Assembly: GCF_007750855.1 (NCBI RefSeq)
Contig: NZ_CP036291.1
Coordinates: 5,616,905 to 5,680,904 of the forward strand
Length of the DNA: 64,000 nt
Direction of reading: 5' to 3'
Source of the DNA: Pirellulimonas nuda
GTDB lineage: Bacteria > Planctomycetota > Planctomycetia > Pirellulales > Lacipirellulaceae
Of the stretch, positions 25,663-34,137 are shown in pieces. Under the pieces are notes generated by a model, which saw only the letters and a program-made list of their open reading frames with translations, was not told the origin of the DNA and did no database searches. Every line of letters starts with the position of its first letter. Positions within the stretch are counted from its first letter, which is position 1. A program made the translations under genes and the position numbers.

Positions 25663-26453
25663 CGCCGATGTTGATCGCCGTGCTCTCGGCGAGCCTGCTC
25701 GGCTCGCTGCACTGCGCGGGCATGTGCGGCCCGTTCTGCGGCATCGCGGTCAGCGGGGGCCGGTCGGCCCGCTCCGCGGCAATGCTGCACGCCGCCTACC
25801 ACGGCGGGCGGCTCGTCACGTACGCGCTGGTCGGCATGGCCGCGGGCGCCGCGGGGGCGCTGCTCGACCTTGCGTCGACCCTCGCCGGCTTGCAGCCCAT
25901 CGCGCTGGCGCTGGCCGGCGGGATGATGGTGCTGTTCGGGCTGGCCGAGGTCGCCCGGCTGCGCAACTGGCAGACCCGGTTTGCTAGGTTTGGGCACTGG
26001 CGCCCCCCGGCGGCTTGGGGGCGGCTGATCCAACGGGGTCAGCGGTTCGCTGCGCGGCGCAGCGCGCTGCCCCGGGCGCTGTCCATCGGGCTGCTGACCA
26101 CGCTGCTGCCGTGCGGCTGGCTCTACGCGTTCGTCGTCACCGCGGCCGGCGCCGGCGGCCCGCTGCAGGGCGCGGCGGTGATGGCGGCTTTCTGGCTCGG
26201 CACGCTGCCGGTGATGCTGACTCTGGGGATCGGCGTCCGCAGGCTCGCCGGCGTGCTGGGCGATCGTTTGCCGCTGGCCACCGCAGCGGCGCTCATCGCC
26301 GTGGGGATGGTCACGCTCTCCGGCCGGCTCACGATCTCTGCCGAAGCGCTCGCGCAACAAGTCACCGTCGAGGCGCCCTCTGCGGCGGGCCAGGCGCCCG
26401 ACCCCAACACGCTCCCGCCCTGCTGCCGCGAACCCCAGCCCGAGGCGCCATGA
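25659..26453 (+). CDS. TauE/SafE-type membrane protein of the cbb3 cluster
   Basis: A 264-residue protein with six predicted transmembrane helices. It begins with LLGSLHCAGMCGPFCG (about 12-27), the signature of the sulfite exporter TauE/SafE family branch that accompanies fixGHIS/ccoGHIS operons, and repeats a similar element in the second half (LLTTLLPCGWLYAF). Two cysteines and a histidine in the signature suggest metal handling, and in the cluster context copper delivery to the oxidase is the likely role. Start and stop overlap neighbouring genes by 4 nt on both sides, so translation is coupled to ccoH and ccoI. Confidence 0.85.
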   Translation: MTPMLIAVLSASLLGSLHCAGMCGPFCGIAVSGGRSARSAAMLHAAYHGGRLVTYALVGMAAGAAGALLDLASTLAGLQPIALALAGGMMVLFGLAEVARLRNWQTRFARFGHWRPPAAWGRLIQRGQRFAARRSALPRALSIGLLTTLLPCGWLYAFVVTAAGAGGPLQGAAVMAAFWLGTLPVMLTLGIGVRRLAGVLGDRLPLATAAALIAVGMVTLSGRLTISAEALAQQVTVEAPSAAGQAPDPNTLPPCCREPQPEAP

Positions 26454-28939
26454 GCACCGCCTCACTGGAACCCGAAGCGCCGCCCACCGCGCCCGCGCCG
26501 GTATGCGACCACTGCGGCTTGAAGGTCCCCACGGCGCTGTTTGAACCCGACGCCCCGCAGCAGTTCTGCTGCGGCGGCTGCCAGATGGCGTACGAGACCA
26601 TCCGCGGCTGCGGCCTGGAAGACTACTACGCGATGCGCGACCGCTTCGCCCAGCAGCGCCACGCCGCCAGCGGGGCACGCCGCCGCTACGCCGCCTACGA
26701 CTCCGAGGCCTTCCTCGCCAAGCACGCCGTCCAGACCCCCAACGGCCTGCGGGCGATCGAGCTGCGGCTCGAAGGGGTGCACTGCGCCGCTTGCGTGTGG
26801 CTGGTCGAGCGGCTGCCGCGGGTCGTGCCCGGTGTCGTGGAAGCGAGACTGACGCTCGGCGCCTCCAGGGCTCGGGTGGTGTGGGACCCGCAGCAGGCGA
26901 ACCTCTCGACCATCGCCGCGGCGCTCGACCACCTGGGCTACGCCCCCCACCCGGCACGCGACGCTTCGGCACGCGCCGTCCGCAACGCGGCGGAGCGTCG
27001 CCGGCTGGTGAACCTGGCCATCGCCGGCGCGCTGGCGGGCAACAACATGCTGATCGCGGTGGCGCTGTACGCCGGGGTCTTCGAAGGGATTGAGCCGCAG
27101 TTCGTGCGGCTCTTCCGCTGGCTCAGCCTGGCGATCGGCTGGCTCTCGCTCGTGTGGCCCGGCGCCGTGTTCTTCCGCGGCGCGTGGGCCGGCTGGCGGG
27201 TGCGGGCCGCGAACCTCGACCAGCCGATCGCCCTGGCGCTGGGGGTCGGCGCGCTGGCGGGCACGGCCAACGTGCTGCTCGACCGCGGCGAGGTCTACTT
27301 CGATTCGCTCAGCACGCTGGTCTTCTTGCTGCTGGTGGGCCGCTTCCTGCAGGCCAGGCAGCAACGCTGGGCCGAAGAAGCGGTCGGCCTGCTGACCTCG
27401 ATGACCCCCGACACGTGCCGCGTGGTGCGCGACGGCCTCGTACTGGACGAGTCGGTCGAGGCGCTCACCCCCGGCGATGCCGTCGAGGTCCGGCCGGGCG
27501 AGCTGTTCCCGGCCGACGGCCGCGTGCTGTCGGGCGCCTCGGCGGTCGACCAGTCGCTGCTGACCGGCGAAACGCTGCCGACGCCGGTCGCCGCGGGAGA
27601 CGGGGTGTGCGCCGGCGCCCAGAACATCGCCGCGACGCTGCGCGTGAGGGTCGGCGCCGTGGGCGAGGCGACCCGAGTCGCCGGGCTGGTGCGGATGGTC
27701 GAGGCGGGCCTGGCCGCCAAGCCCCCGATCGTCGAGTTCGCCGACCGCGTGGCGGGCTGGTTCGTGGCCGCCGTCGCGGTGCTCGCGACGCTCAACTTCA
27801 TCTGCTGGTGGGGGGCCGCGGGCCTGGCGCCCGCGATCGACACCAGCGTGGCGCTGCTGATCGTCGCGTGCCCCTGCGCGTTGGGGCTGGCCACGCCGCT
27901 GACCATGGCGGTCGCCATCGCACGCGGGTCCAAGCAAGGGATGCTCATCAAGAGCGCGGCCGTGCTGCAGCGGCTCGCGGGGGTCCGTCCCGCGTCGCCC
28001 GGCGTGCTGCTGCTCGACAAGACCGGCACGCTCACCCGCGGCGACCTGCGGCTCGAGGCCTACAGCGGCGACGCGGCGCTGCGGCGCTGGGTCGCCGCGC
28101 TCGAAGCAGAATCAAACCATCCGATCGCCGTGGCGCTGCAGCGGGCGTTCGGGCCCGTCGACCCCGCAAACGTGCAGGCGATCCAAGACCGCACCGAACG
28201 CCACGGCTTTGGCGTCAGTGGGCTGGCGCCGGTCGGAACGCTGCTGGTCGGATCGCCGCGGTACGCCAGCGAGCTTGGCGTGCGGATGGCGCCAGAGATC
28301 GAAGCGGCGATTGAGCTCGGCCAAGAGCGTGGGCACACCGTCGTTGTCATCGCGGTGGAAGGCGCCGCGGCCGGCGTCGTCTGGCTGAGCGACCGGCTGC
28401 ACGAAGAGGCTGCCGCCGGGGTCGCTTGGCTCGTAGACGCCGGCTGGCAGGCCCAGATCATCTCGGGCGACGCCCAGGGCCCCGTGCGGCAGGCGGCCCG
28501 CTGCATGGGCCTCCCCCCCTCGGCCGCCCACGGCGAGGTTTCGCCGGAAGAGAAGCTGGCCCGGGTCCGCGCCGCGGCCGCCGGCCCCGGCGCCCCCGCC
28601 GTGATGATGGTGGGCGACGGCGTCAACGACGCCGCAGCGCTCGCCGCGGCAGACATCGGCGTCGCCGTGCACGGCGGCGCCGAGGCGTCGCTGGCCGCGG
28701 CGGACGTCTACCTCACCGAGCCGGGCGTGGGGGCGCTGGTCGAGCTGGTGCAGATCGGCCGGCAGACGATGCGCGTGGCGCGCCGGAACCTGGCCATCTC
28801 GCTCTGCTACAACGCGCTGGCGGTCACGCTCGCCGCGGCGGGGCTCATCACGCCGCTGGTCGCCGCGCTGCTAATGCCCGCGAGTTCTGCTACCGTGCTG
28901 GCGTCGGCGGTTGGCTTTCAGCGACGGCCCAGGGGCTAG
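26450..28939 (+). CDS. ccoI: Copper-transporting P1B-type ATPase of cbb3 biogenesis (CcoI)
   Basis: An 829-residue heavy-metal P-type ATPase. The N-terminus carries a zinc-ribbon-like CDHC...CCGGC segment (about 18-45) typical of CcoI, then one metal-binding domain with GVHCAACVW (CxxC at about 111-114). Eight transmembrane helices follow, with the copper-selective CPCALGLATP motif at about 474-483, the actuator TGE loop (LLTGETLP), the phosphorylation motif DKTGT at about 523-527, and GDGVNDAAAL in the hinge. It exports Cu+ from the cytoplasm for insertion into the oxidase Cu-B site. The ATG overlaps the preceding stop (ATGA), and ccoS follows after 1 bp. Confidence 0.96.
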   Translation: MSTASLEPEAPPTAPAPVCDHCGLKVPTALFEPDAPQQFCCGGCQMAYETIRGCGLEDYYAMRDRFAQQRHAASGARRRYAAYDSEAFLAKHAVQTPNGLRAIELRLEGVHCAACVWLVERLPRVVPGVVEARLTLGASRARVVWDPQQANLSTIAAALDHLGYAPHPARDASARAVRNAAERRRLVNLAIAGALAGNNMLIAVALYAGVFEGIEPQFVRLFRWLSLAIGWLSLVWPGAVFFRGAWAGWRVRAANLDQPIALALGVGALAGTANVLLDRGEVYFDSLSTLVFLLLVGRFLQARQQRWAEEAVGLLTSMTPDTCRVVRDGLVLDESVEALTPGDAVEVRPGELFPADGRVLSGASAVDQSLLTGETLPTPVAAGDGVCAGAQNIAATLRVRVGAVGEATRVAGLVRMVEAGLAAKPPIVEFADRVAGWFVAAVAVLATLNFICWWGAAGLAPAIDTSVALLIVACPCALGLATPLTMAVAIARGSKQGMLIKSAAVLQRLAGVRPASPGVLLLDKTGTLTRGDLRLEAYSGDAALRRWVAALEAESNHPIAVALQRAFGPVDPANVQAIQDRTERHGFGVSGLAPVGTLLVGSPRYASELGVRMAPEIEAAIELGQERGHTVVVIAVEGAAAGVVWLSDRLHEEAAAGVAWLVDAGWQAQIISGDAQGPVRQAARCMGLPPSAAHGEVSPEEKLARVRAAAAGPGAPAVMMVGDGVNDAAALAAADIGVAVHGGAEASLAAADVYLTEPGVGALVELVQIGRQTMRVARRNLAISLCYNALAVTLAAAGLITPLVAALLMPASSATVLASAVGFQRRPRG

Positions 28940-28940
28940 C

Positions 28941-29105
28941 ATGTCCGTAGTGTTTCTCATGGCGCCCATCGCCCTGCTGCTGGCCGCGGCCGCGGTCGCG
29001 GCGTTCATCTGGGCCGCCCGCGACGGCCAGTTCGACGACACCCAGACCCCGTCGCACCGGATGCTGTTCGACGACCAGGAAGAGCCGCACGACCCCCGGG
29101 CGTAG
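28941..29105 (+). CDS. ccoS: cbb3 oxidase maturation protein CcoS
   Basis: A 54-residue single-pass membrane protein: one helix (about 3-25) and a short acidic tail containing GQFDDTQTPSHRMLFDD, where GQFDD is the family signature. CcoS is required for cofactor insertion into cbb3 oxidase. It begins 2 nt after the ccoI stop and ends the cluster. The frame is open upstream to 28911, but that overlaps ccoI and I reject it. Confidence 0.92.
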   Translation: MSVVFLMAPIALLLAAAAVAAFIWAARDGQFDDTQTPSHRMLFDDQEEPHDPRA

Positions 29106-29195
29106 CTCTGGCTGTCGCGGAGGCCGGGGGCCGGTTAGCCTGACGTCGTCCGCGGGGCGCCCCGCGGCGCTGCAGGCCCCGCCGGACCCCCCACA

Positions 29196-30602
29196 ATGCT
29201 CGTTCGTTTCCTCTTGGCCGCGGCGCTGCTCTGCTCGCCCGGGGCCGCCACCGCAAAGCCCCGCATGGCCGTCGATGCTCGCACCCCGCTGGACAAGTAC
29301 TGCGCGCAGCCCGACCCCGCGTTTGCCTGGGAGGTGGTCCATCGGGTCGAGACCCCGACCCACCGCACGCTAATCGTCCTGCTGACCTCACAACGCTGGC
29401 GCACCGCCAGCGAGGTGAGCCGCACCGAGTGGCGGCACTGGCTGTCGATCGTCGTGCCCAACGAGGCAGAGTCCGACACGGCGTTGCTGTTCATCACCGG
29501 CGGGTCGAACGAAGAAGCCCCCCCCGTGGAGGCCGAAGGCCGGATTGTGGGGGCGGCGCTTGCTACCCGCTCGGTGGTGGCCGAGCTGCGGACAGTGCCC
29601 AACCAGCCGCTGAAGCTGCTCACCAGCGACCAGCCAGACCGACCGCGTTCTGAGGACGACCTGCTGGCCGCAAGCTGGGTGGAGTTCATGGAAACCGACG
29701 ACCCGACCTGGCTGGCCCAACTGCCGATGGCCAAGTCGGCCGTGGCGGCGATGACCGCCGTGCAGCAGGCGGTGGCGGCCGAGGCCAGATCCGCGGGGCG
29801 GCCGACCCCCGCGATCGCTCGTTTCACCGTGGCGGGGGCGTCTAAGCGGGGATGGACCACGTGGCTCACCGCGGCGGTAGACGACCGCGTTGCAGCGATC
29901 GCGCCGATCGTGATCGACGTGCTCAACATCGAGCCCTCGATGCGGCACCACCAGGCGTGCTACGGCGAGTACTCCCAAGCGCTAAAGGACTACGAGGGCC
30001 AGGGCCTGGCCGACCGGCTCTCGTCTCCGGCCGGCGCGGCGATCCGGGCGATCGTCGACCCGTACGCCTACCGCGACCGGCTGTCGCTGCCCAAGTGCGT
30101 GATCAACGCGTCGGGGGACGAGTTTTTCCTCCCCGACTCGTCCCGCTTCTACTTCGACGACCTGCCGGGCGAGAAGCTGCTGGCCTGTACCCCCAACACG
30201 GGGCACTCGCTAGCGGGGACCGATGCGCTAGACACCCTGGCAGCGTTTCACGCCTCGGTGGCCCACAACCTGCCGAGGCCGACCGTCACGTGGCAATCGG
30301 CGTTCGACGCGCCGGTGCACACGGTGCGTTGTTCGTTCCCCCCGACCGAGGCGGTGCTGTGGCGGGCGGTGAACCCCAGCGGGCGCGACTTCCGCAAGCC
30401 GGTGGTCGGCGACGCGTTCAAGGCCACGCCGCTCGAACCCGACGCCGACGGCGCCTACCGCGTGCCGATCGAGGCGCCCCCCGAGGGCTTCTCGGCCGCG
30501 TTTGCGCGGTTCACGTTCGACATCGGCGCGGGGGTCCCGCTCCGCGTGTCGACCCCCGTTTGGGTGGCGCCCGACGTCGAGCCATTCGCCAAGCAGCCCT
30601 AG
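29196..30602 (+). CDS. PhoPQ-activated pathogenicity-related family hydrolase
   Basis: A 468-residue exported protein with a signal peptide (FLLAAALLCSPGAATA). It has the PhoPQ_related (AprA-like) domain: RTLIVLLTSQRWR near residues 55-70, and an alpha/beta-hydrolase nucleophile elbow GASKRGWTTW at about 213-222. Later come DPYAYRDRL, then INASGDEFFLPDS (acid region) and CTPNTGHSL, with a histidine in the expected triad position. The name derives from Salmonella, but the catalytic activity in Planctomycetes is unknown; an esterase or peptidase role is plausible. Transcribed with the same orientation as ccoS, 90 bp downstream, but functionally unrelated. Confidence 0.82.
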   Translation: MLVRFLLAAALLCSPGAATAKPRMAVDARTPLDKYCAQPDPAFAWEVVHRVETPTHRTLIVLLTSQRWRTASEVSRTEWRHWLSIVVPNEAESDTALLFITGGSNEEAPPVEAEGRIVGAALATRSVVAELRTVPNQPLKLLTSDQPDRPRSEDDLLAASWVEFMETDDPTWLAQLPMAKSAVAAMTAVQQAVAAEARSAGRPTPAIARFTVAGASKRGWTTWLTAAVDDRVAAIAPIVIDVLNIEPSMRHHQACYGEYSQALKDYEGQGLADRLSSPAGAAIRAIVDPYAYRDRLSLPKCVINASGDEFFLPDSSRFYFDDLPGEKLLACTPNTGHSLAGTDALDTLAAFHASVAHNLPRPTVTWQSAFDAPVHTVRCSFPPTEAVLWRAVNPSGRDFRKPVVGDAFKATPLEPDADGAYRVPIEAPPEGFSAAFARFTFDIGAGVPLRVSTPVWVAPDVEPFAKQP

Positions 30603-30727
30603 GCCGGCCGCGCCGGACAGGCGGCTAAAAATCGCCGGTGCATCCTGCGCCGCTTGCCGGATAATGGGGCCGGGGCGCCTAGTGCGTGGCGTGGCGCCCG
30701 GGGGGCCGATCCCGTGCTGGAAGACCG

Positions 30728-30985
30728 GTGCGGGGTTTTGTCCTGCTGGTGTCCGCTCGGCTTGGCGGACGTGTCCGATCGGTGGGGGGTTTTGTCCGCT
30801 ACGACCAGCGGATCGGCCCCTCCTGGGGTCCGGATACCCGCAGCACGCCCACGCCGCTGCGTTAAATCGCGTGTTTTTTGCAAGGGGGACCGGGTTTTGT
30901 CCGAAAACGCGCGCAGGAAACACCGGACAAAAGGACAAAAAGCACGCCGGGCCTCGGCGGGGCTGCGTGGCGGCCCGGCGTCGCC
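30728..30985 (-). repeat. Box element, copy 1 (three SGGACAAAACCC boxes behind a terminator hairpin)
   Basis: Read on the minus strand, the element starts with a hairpin 9-bp stem (30972-30980 with 30945-30953) just after the XylR-type gene, followed by a T-rich GCTTTTTGTCCTTTTGTCC. Then come three copies of GGACAAAACCC (complement of 30892-30902, 30787-30797, 30733-30743) with extra GGACA half-boxes between the last two. The same arrangement, in the other orientation, occurs at 58480-58725 after lpxA. Spacings are 105 and 54 bp here. It is noncoding by my reading, though an open frame runs through it. No known element was recognised. Confidence 0.75.
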
Positions 30986-30995
30986 GTGGCGGAGC

Positions 30996-32171
30996 TCAGA
31001 CGCGGATCGTCGCCCGGTAACGCTGCGGGGTCAGCCCCAGGCGTTGCCGGAAGACCTGGATCAGGTACGACGCCGCGCCGTAGCCGGCCAGCTCGGCCAC
31101 CTTCGGCACGGAGTAGTCGGTCTCCTCCAGCAGCCGGCGGGCGTGGTCGAACCGCACCCGCTGGATCTCGCCGTGGATGGTGCGTCCTACCTCTTTGCGG
31201 AAGGCGATCTCCAGGTTCCTCCGCGAGAGGGAGACGTGGGCAGCGACCTCGTCGACATTCACGCCGTGGGCGTGGTTGGCGCGGATAAACGCCAGCGACT
31301 CCGCGACGTCGCGGTTGTCCAGCGCGATCACGTCGGTCGAGCGCCGGGTCACCACGTGCAACGGCTGCACCACGATCGCCAGGTTCTTCTGGCCGCGGGT
31401 TTCGCCGCGCATCATCTTGTCGAGCAGCGCCGCGGTTTCGTAACCCCCGGTGACGCCGTTCCAGGCGACGCTCGACAGGGGGGGAACGGAGAGGTCGCAG
31501 TAGAGGTCGTCGTTGTCGACGCCGACCACGGCGACTTCTTCGGGGGTCATCACGCCGGCCAGCCGGCACGCGTCGAGCACCTCGCGGCCGCGGTCGTCGT
31601 TGCAGGCCATGATGCCGATCGGCTTGGGGAGCTGCTTGATCCAGTCGGCCAGCCGTTGGCGTTCGCGGTCCCAAACGCGGTCGGACTTTCGGGCGGGGAT
31701 TGGGTAGACCAGCGTCTCAAAACCGGCCTCGCTGATCGCGGCGCGGAACCCTTGTTCGCGGGCGGTCGACCAGGCGCGGTCTCCCATCCCCACAAAGCCG
31801 TAGTGGCGGAAGTGGCGTTCGAGCAGGTGTTCTGCGGCAAGCTTGGCGGCCTGCTCGGAGTCTCCGGCGTGTTCGGCGCAGCAGTCAAGCGGCAGCTCGT
31901 TGGCCACCTGCCAGTCGCGGAGCCCCAGCACGATGGTGGGGACGTTCGCCTCGACCACCAGTCGATGGATCCGCTTGTTCACCAGCCGGGTGATGATGCC
32001 GTCGACCTGCTGGGCGCTGAAGTCGGCCGTAGCCTGCTCGAAGTCGCCGGGGGTCATCTGGAAGCTCCAGGGCCCGTGCAGACGGGCGTACTGGGCCACG
32101 CCCAGCAGGAGCTGCCGCCCGTACTCTCGGGCGGTCTCCACCAGCAACGCCACGTTGGGATTTCGCTTCAT
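30996..32171 (-). CDS. XylR-type (LacI-like sensor + AraC) transcriptional regulator
   Basis: A 391-residue regulator. Residues about 1-270 form a periplasmic-binding-protein-like sugar-sensing domain of LacI/GalR type (VALLVETAREYGRQLLLGVAQ at the start; PIGIMACNDDRGREVLDACR; VAVVGVDNDDLYCDLS). The last 100 residues are an AraC DNA-binding domain with two helix-turn-helices (VDEVAAHVSLSRRNLEIAFR and VPKVAELAGYGAASYLIQVF). This is the XylR architecture of carbohydrate regulators, common in Planctomycetes. It is transcribed divergently from the GH27 alpha-galactosidase with a 146-bp spacer, so it probably controls that gene in response to a sugar. The sugar is not identifiable. Confidence 0.92.
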   Translation of the reverse strand: MKRNPNVALLVETAREYGRQLLLGVAQYARLHGPWSFQMTPGDFEQATADFSAQQVDGIITRLVNKRIHRLVVEANVPTIVLGLRDWQVANELPLDCCAEHAGDSEQAAKLAAEHLLERHFRHYGFVGMGDRAWSTAREQGFRAAISEAGFETLVYPIPARKSDRVWDRERQRLADWIKQLPKPIGIMACNDDRGREVLDACRLAGVMTPEEVAVVGVDNDDLYCDLSVPPLSSVAWNGVTGGYETAALLDKMMRGETRGQKNLAIVVQPLHVVTRRSTDVIALDNRDVAESLAFIRANHAHGVNVDEVAAHVSLSRRNLEIAFRKEVGRTIHGEIQRVRFDHARRLLEETDYSVPKVAELAGYGAASYLIQVFRQRLGLTPQRYRATIRV

Positions 32172-32317
32172 CGGACGTTGTTTCCTGTTTCCTCCGGACC
32201 GGGCCGTAACACCTCAAAAAGTACGCCGGCGCCGCTGCACGACGCCTCACGTTTGGTTATAACGGGGGAATCGCGGAATATCGCATTTCTATTTAGCTTT
32301 TCCACAGGACTCGTTCG

Positions 32318-33724
32318 ATGCACCGATGCAGCTACCCGTATGTGCTCTTTACTATCGTCGTTTTTCCCGTGCTGGCAATCGCTGATCCAGCGGGGCCTGT
32401 GGCGCAGCGCCCCCCCATGGGCTGGAACAGCTTTGACAGCTATGACTGTCGGATCAACGAACACCAGTTCCGCGGCGTGGTCGACTGGCTCGCCGATCGC
32501 ATGGCGCCGCTGGGGTACGAGTACGCGGTGATCGACTACATCTGGTTCAACCCCAACCCGGGCGCGTGGGACAACCCCGAGCGCCGCCTGGGCCACCCCA
32601 ACCTCCGCCTAGACGCCCAGGGCCGGCCGGTGGAGCGGCTCACGCTCGACCGCTGGGGCCGCCCGCTGCCTTCAGTGGAGCGCTTCCCGTCCGCCGAGGG
32701 GGGCAAGGGCTTTGGGCCCATCGCAGACTATGTTCACGGCAAGGGGATGAAGTTCGGCATCCACATCATGCGCGGCATCCCGCGTCAGGCGTACTACGAC
32801 GACCTGCCGATCAAAGGGACCGACACCACCGCACGCGACATCGCCGAGCCGTTCGACACGTGCGAGTGGTGCAACAACATGTACGGGGTCGACCCGTCGA
32901 AGCCCGGCGCGCAGGCCTACTACGATTCGTTGATGGAGTTGTACGCCTCCTGGGGGGTCGACTTTATCAAAGCAGACGACACCATGTACCCGCCGTACCA
33001 CGCAGGTGAGATCGAGATGATGCGTAAGGCGATCGACAAGTGCGGCCGGCCGATGGTGTTGAGCCTCTCGTGCGGCGAGGCCCCGCTGTCGCGCGCGCGC
33101 CACCTGGTCCAGAACGCCAACATGTGGCGCGTGTCGGCCGATTTTTGGGACAACTGGCAGAGCCTGGAGCACAGCTTCGACCTGCTGGGAGCGTGGAGCG
33201 GCTGGGCCGGCCCCGGCCACTGGCCCGACGCAGACATGCTGCCGGTGGGCCATATCTCGCTGGGGGGCCGGCCGCACGGCCCCGACCGTCAGAGCCAGTT
33301 CACGCCGGACGAGCACCGCACGCTGATGACGCTGTGGTGCGTCGCCCGCAGCCCGCTGATGTGGGGGGGCGATCCGCTGACTTCCTCGGAGGAGTCGATC
33401 GCCTACCTGACCAACGCCGACCTGCTGCACGTCAATCAGCACACGACCGATAACCGCGAGGTTTTCCACGAATCGCAGAAGGCGTGCTGGGTAGCCGCCG
33501 ACGAAGCGTCGGGCGACCGCTACGTGGCGCTCTTCAACCTCGGCGAAACGCCGGCGAAAGTCGCCCTCGACCTGGAACGCGAATCGCTCCGCGGGACCTA
33601 CCGCGTACGCGACCTGTGGGAGCGTCGCGATCTGCCGAACGCATCCAAACGCGTTTCCGCGACGCTCCCGCCGCACGGCGCGGCGATGCTTCGTCTCTCG
33701 CCCGCCGAGACCACTGACCCCTAG
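32318..33724 (+). CDS. GH27 family glycoside hydrolase (alpha-galactosidase-like)
   Basis: A 468-residue exported enzyme; the N-terminus has a signal peptide (YVLFTIVVFPVLAIA). The (beta/alpha)8 barrel begins with the clan GH-D motif PPMGWNSFDSYDC (about 32-44). VDFIKADD at about 214-221 holds the nucleophile aspartate, and RVSADFWDNW near 271-280 the acid/base. A C-terminal beta domain ends the protein. GH27 enzymes are retaining alpha-galactosidases or alpha-N-acetylgalactosaminidases. The active-site DD after KA and the unusual ADFWDN differ from eukaryotic members, so specificity may differ. Divergent from the XylR-type regulator. Confidence 0.9.
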   Translation: MHRCSYPYVLFTIVVFPVLAIADPAGPVAQRPPMGWNSFDSYDCRINEHQFRGVVDWLADRMAPLGYEYAVIDYIWFNPNPGAWDNPERRLGHPNLRLDAQGRPVERLTLDRWGRPLPSVERFPSAEGGKGFGPIADYVHGKGMKFGIHIMRGIPRQAYYDDLPIKGTDTTARDIAEPFDTCEWCNNMYGVDPSKPGAQAYYDSLMELYASWGVDFIKADDTMYPPYHAGEIEMMRKAIDKCGRPMVLSLSCGEAPLSRARHLVQNANMWRVSADFWDNWQSLEHSFDLLGAWSGWAGPGHWPDADMLPVGHISLGGRPHGPDRQSQFTPDEHRTLMTLWCVARSPLMWGGDPLTSSEESIAYLTNADLLHVNQHTTDNREVFHESQKACWVAADEASGDRYVALFNLGETPAKVALDLERESLRGTYRVRDLWERRDLPNASKRVSATLPPHGAAMLRLSPAETTDP

Positions 33725-33777
33725 TTCGCCCCCCCGGAGTTTCGCACTCAACCCGGCGACGGGAGAGAGGCGCAATC

Positions 33778-34125
33778 ATGCCGATCCTACTGGTATCTAC
33801 CGACCTGATGGTCGCCTCGCAATTGGAAGGGGCCGCCCGCGCGGCCGGGGAGACGCTCGTGGCGGCCCCGCCCGCCCGGGCCGTGGCGAGCGTCGCCGAA
33901 CGCGGGCCGCGGCTGGCGATTATCGATCTGGCCGCCGTTGAAGACTGCGCGACGCTGGTCGCGGCGCTTCGAGCCGTGCTGCCCGAGGACGCCCGCATCG
34001 TTGCGTTCGGTCCGCACGTGCACACCGCACGCCTCGATGCGGCCCGCGCGGCGGGTTGCGATCAGGTGCTGACGCGAGGCCAGTTCCTGCAACGCCCCGG
34101 GCCTGTGCTGAGCGGCCCCGCCTAG
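33778..34125 (+). CDS. Receiver-domain-like protein, degenerate
   Basis: A 115-residue single-domain protein resembling a response-regulator receiver. The beta strand PILLVSTD is followed by a helix, then RLAIIDLAAV (about 43-52) with the aspartate at the phosphorylation position, then ARIVAFGPHVHTARLDAARAAG, where family members have T/S and G, and DQVLTRGQF, where the conserved lysine is replaced. The acidic pair at the first loop is reduced to one Asp. It may work without phosphorylation. A GAGAGAGG sequence lies ahead of the ATG. It converges with the membrane-protein gene 12 bp downstream. Confidence 0.65.
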   Translation: MPILLVSTDLMVASQLEGAARAAGETLVAAPPARAVASVAERGPRLAIIDLAAVEDCATLVAALRAVLPEDARIVAFGPHVHTARLDAARAAGCDQVLTRGQFLQRPGPVLSGPA

Positions 34126-34137
34126 GAGGCAGTGGTG

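Noticed and set aside
30728..30985. Box element read as a CRISPR-like array
   Set aside because: Only three boxes with unequal spacers, no cas genes, and box-to-box intervals are partly conserved between the two copies.
30654..32531. 625-codon plus-strand frame across the XylR-type gene
   Set aside because: It runs antisense to a well-defined regulator and through the box element; no domain is recognisable.
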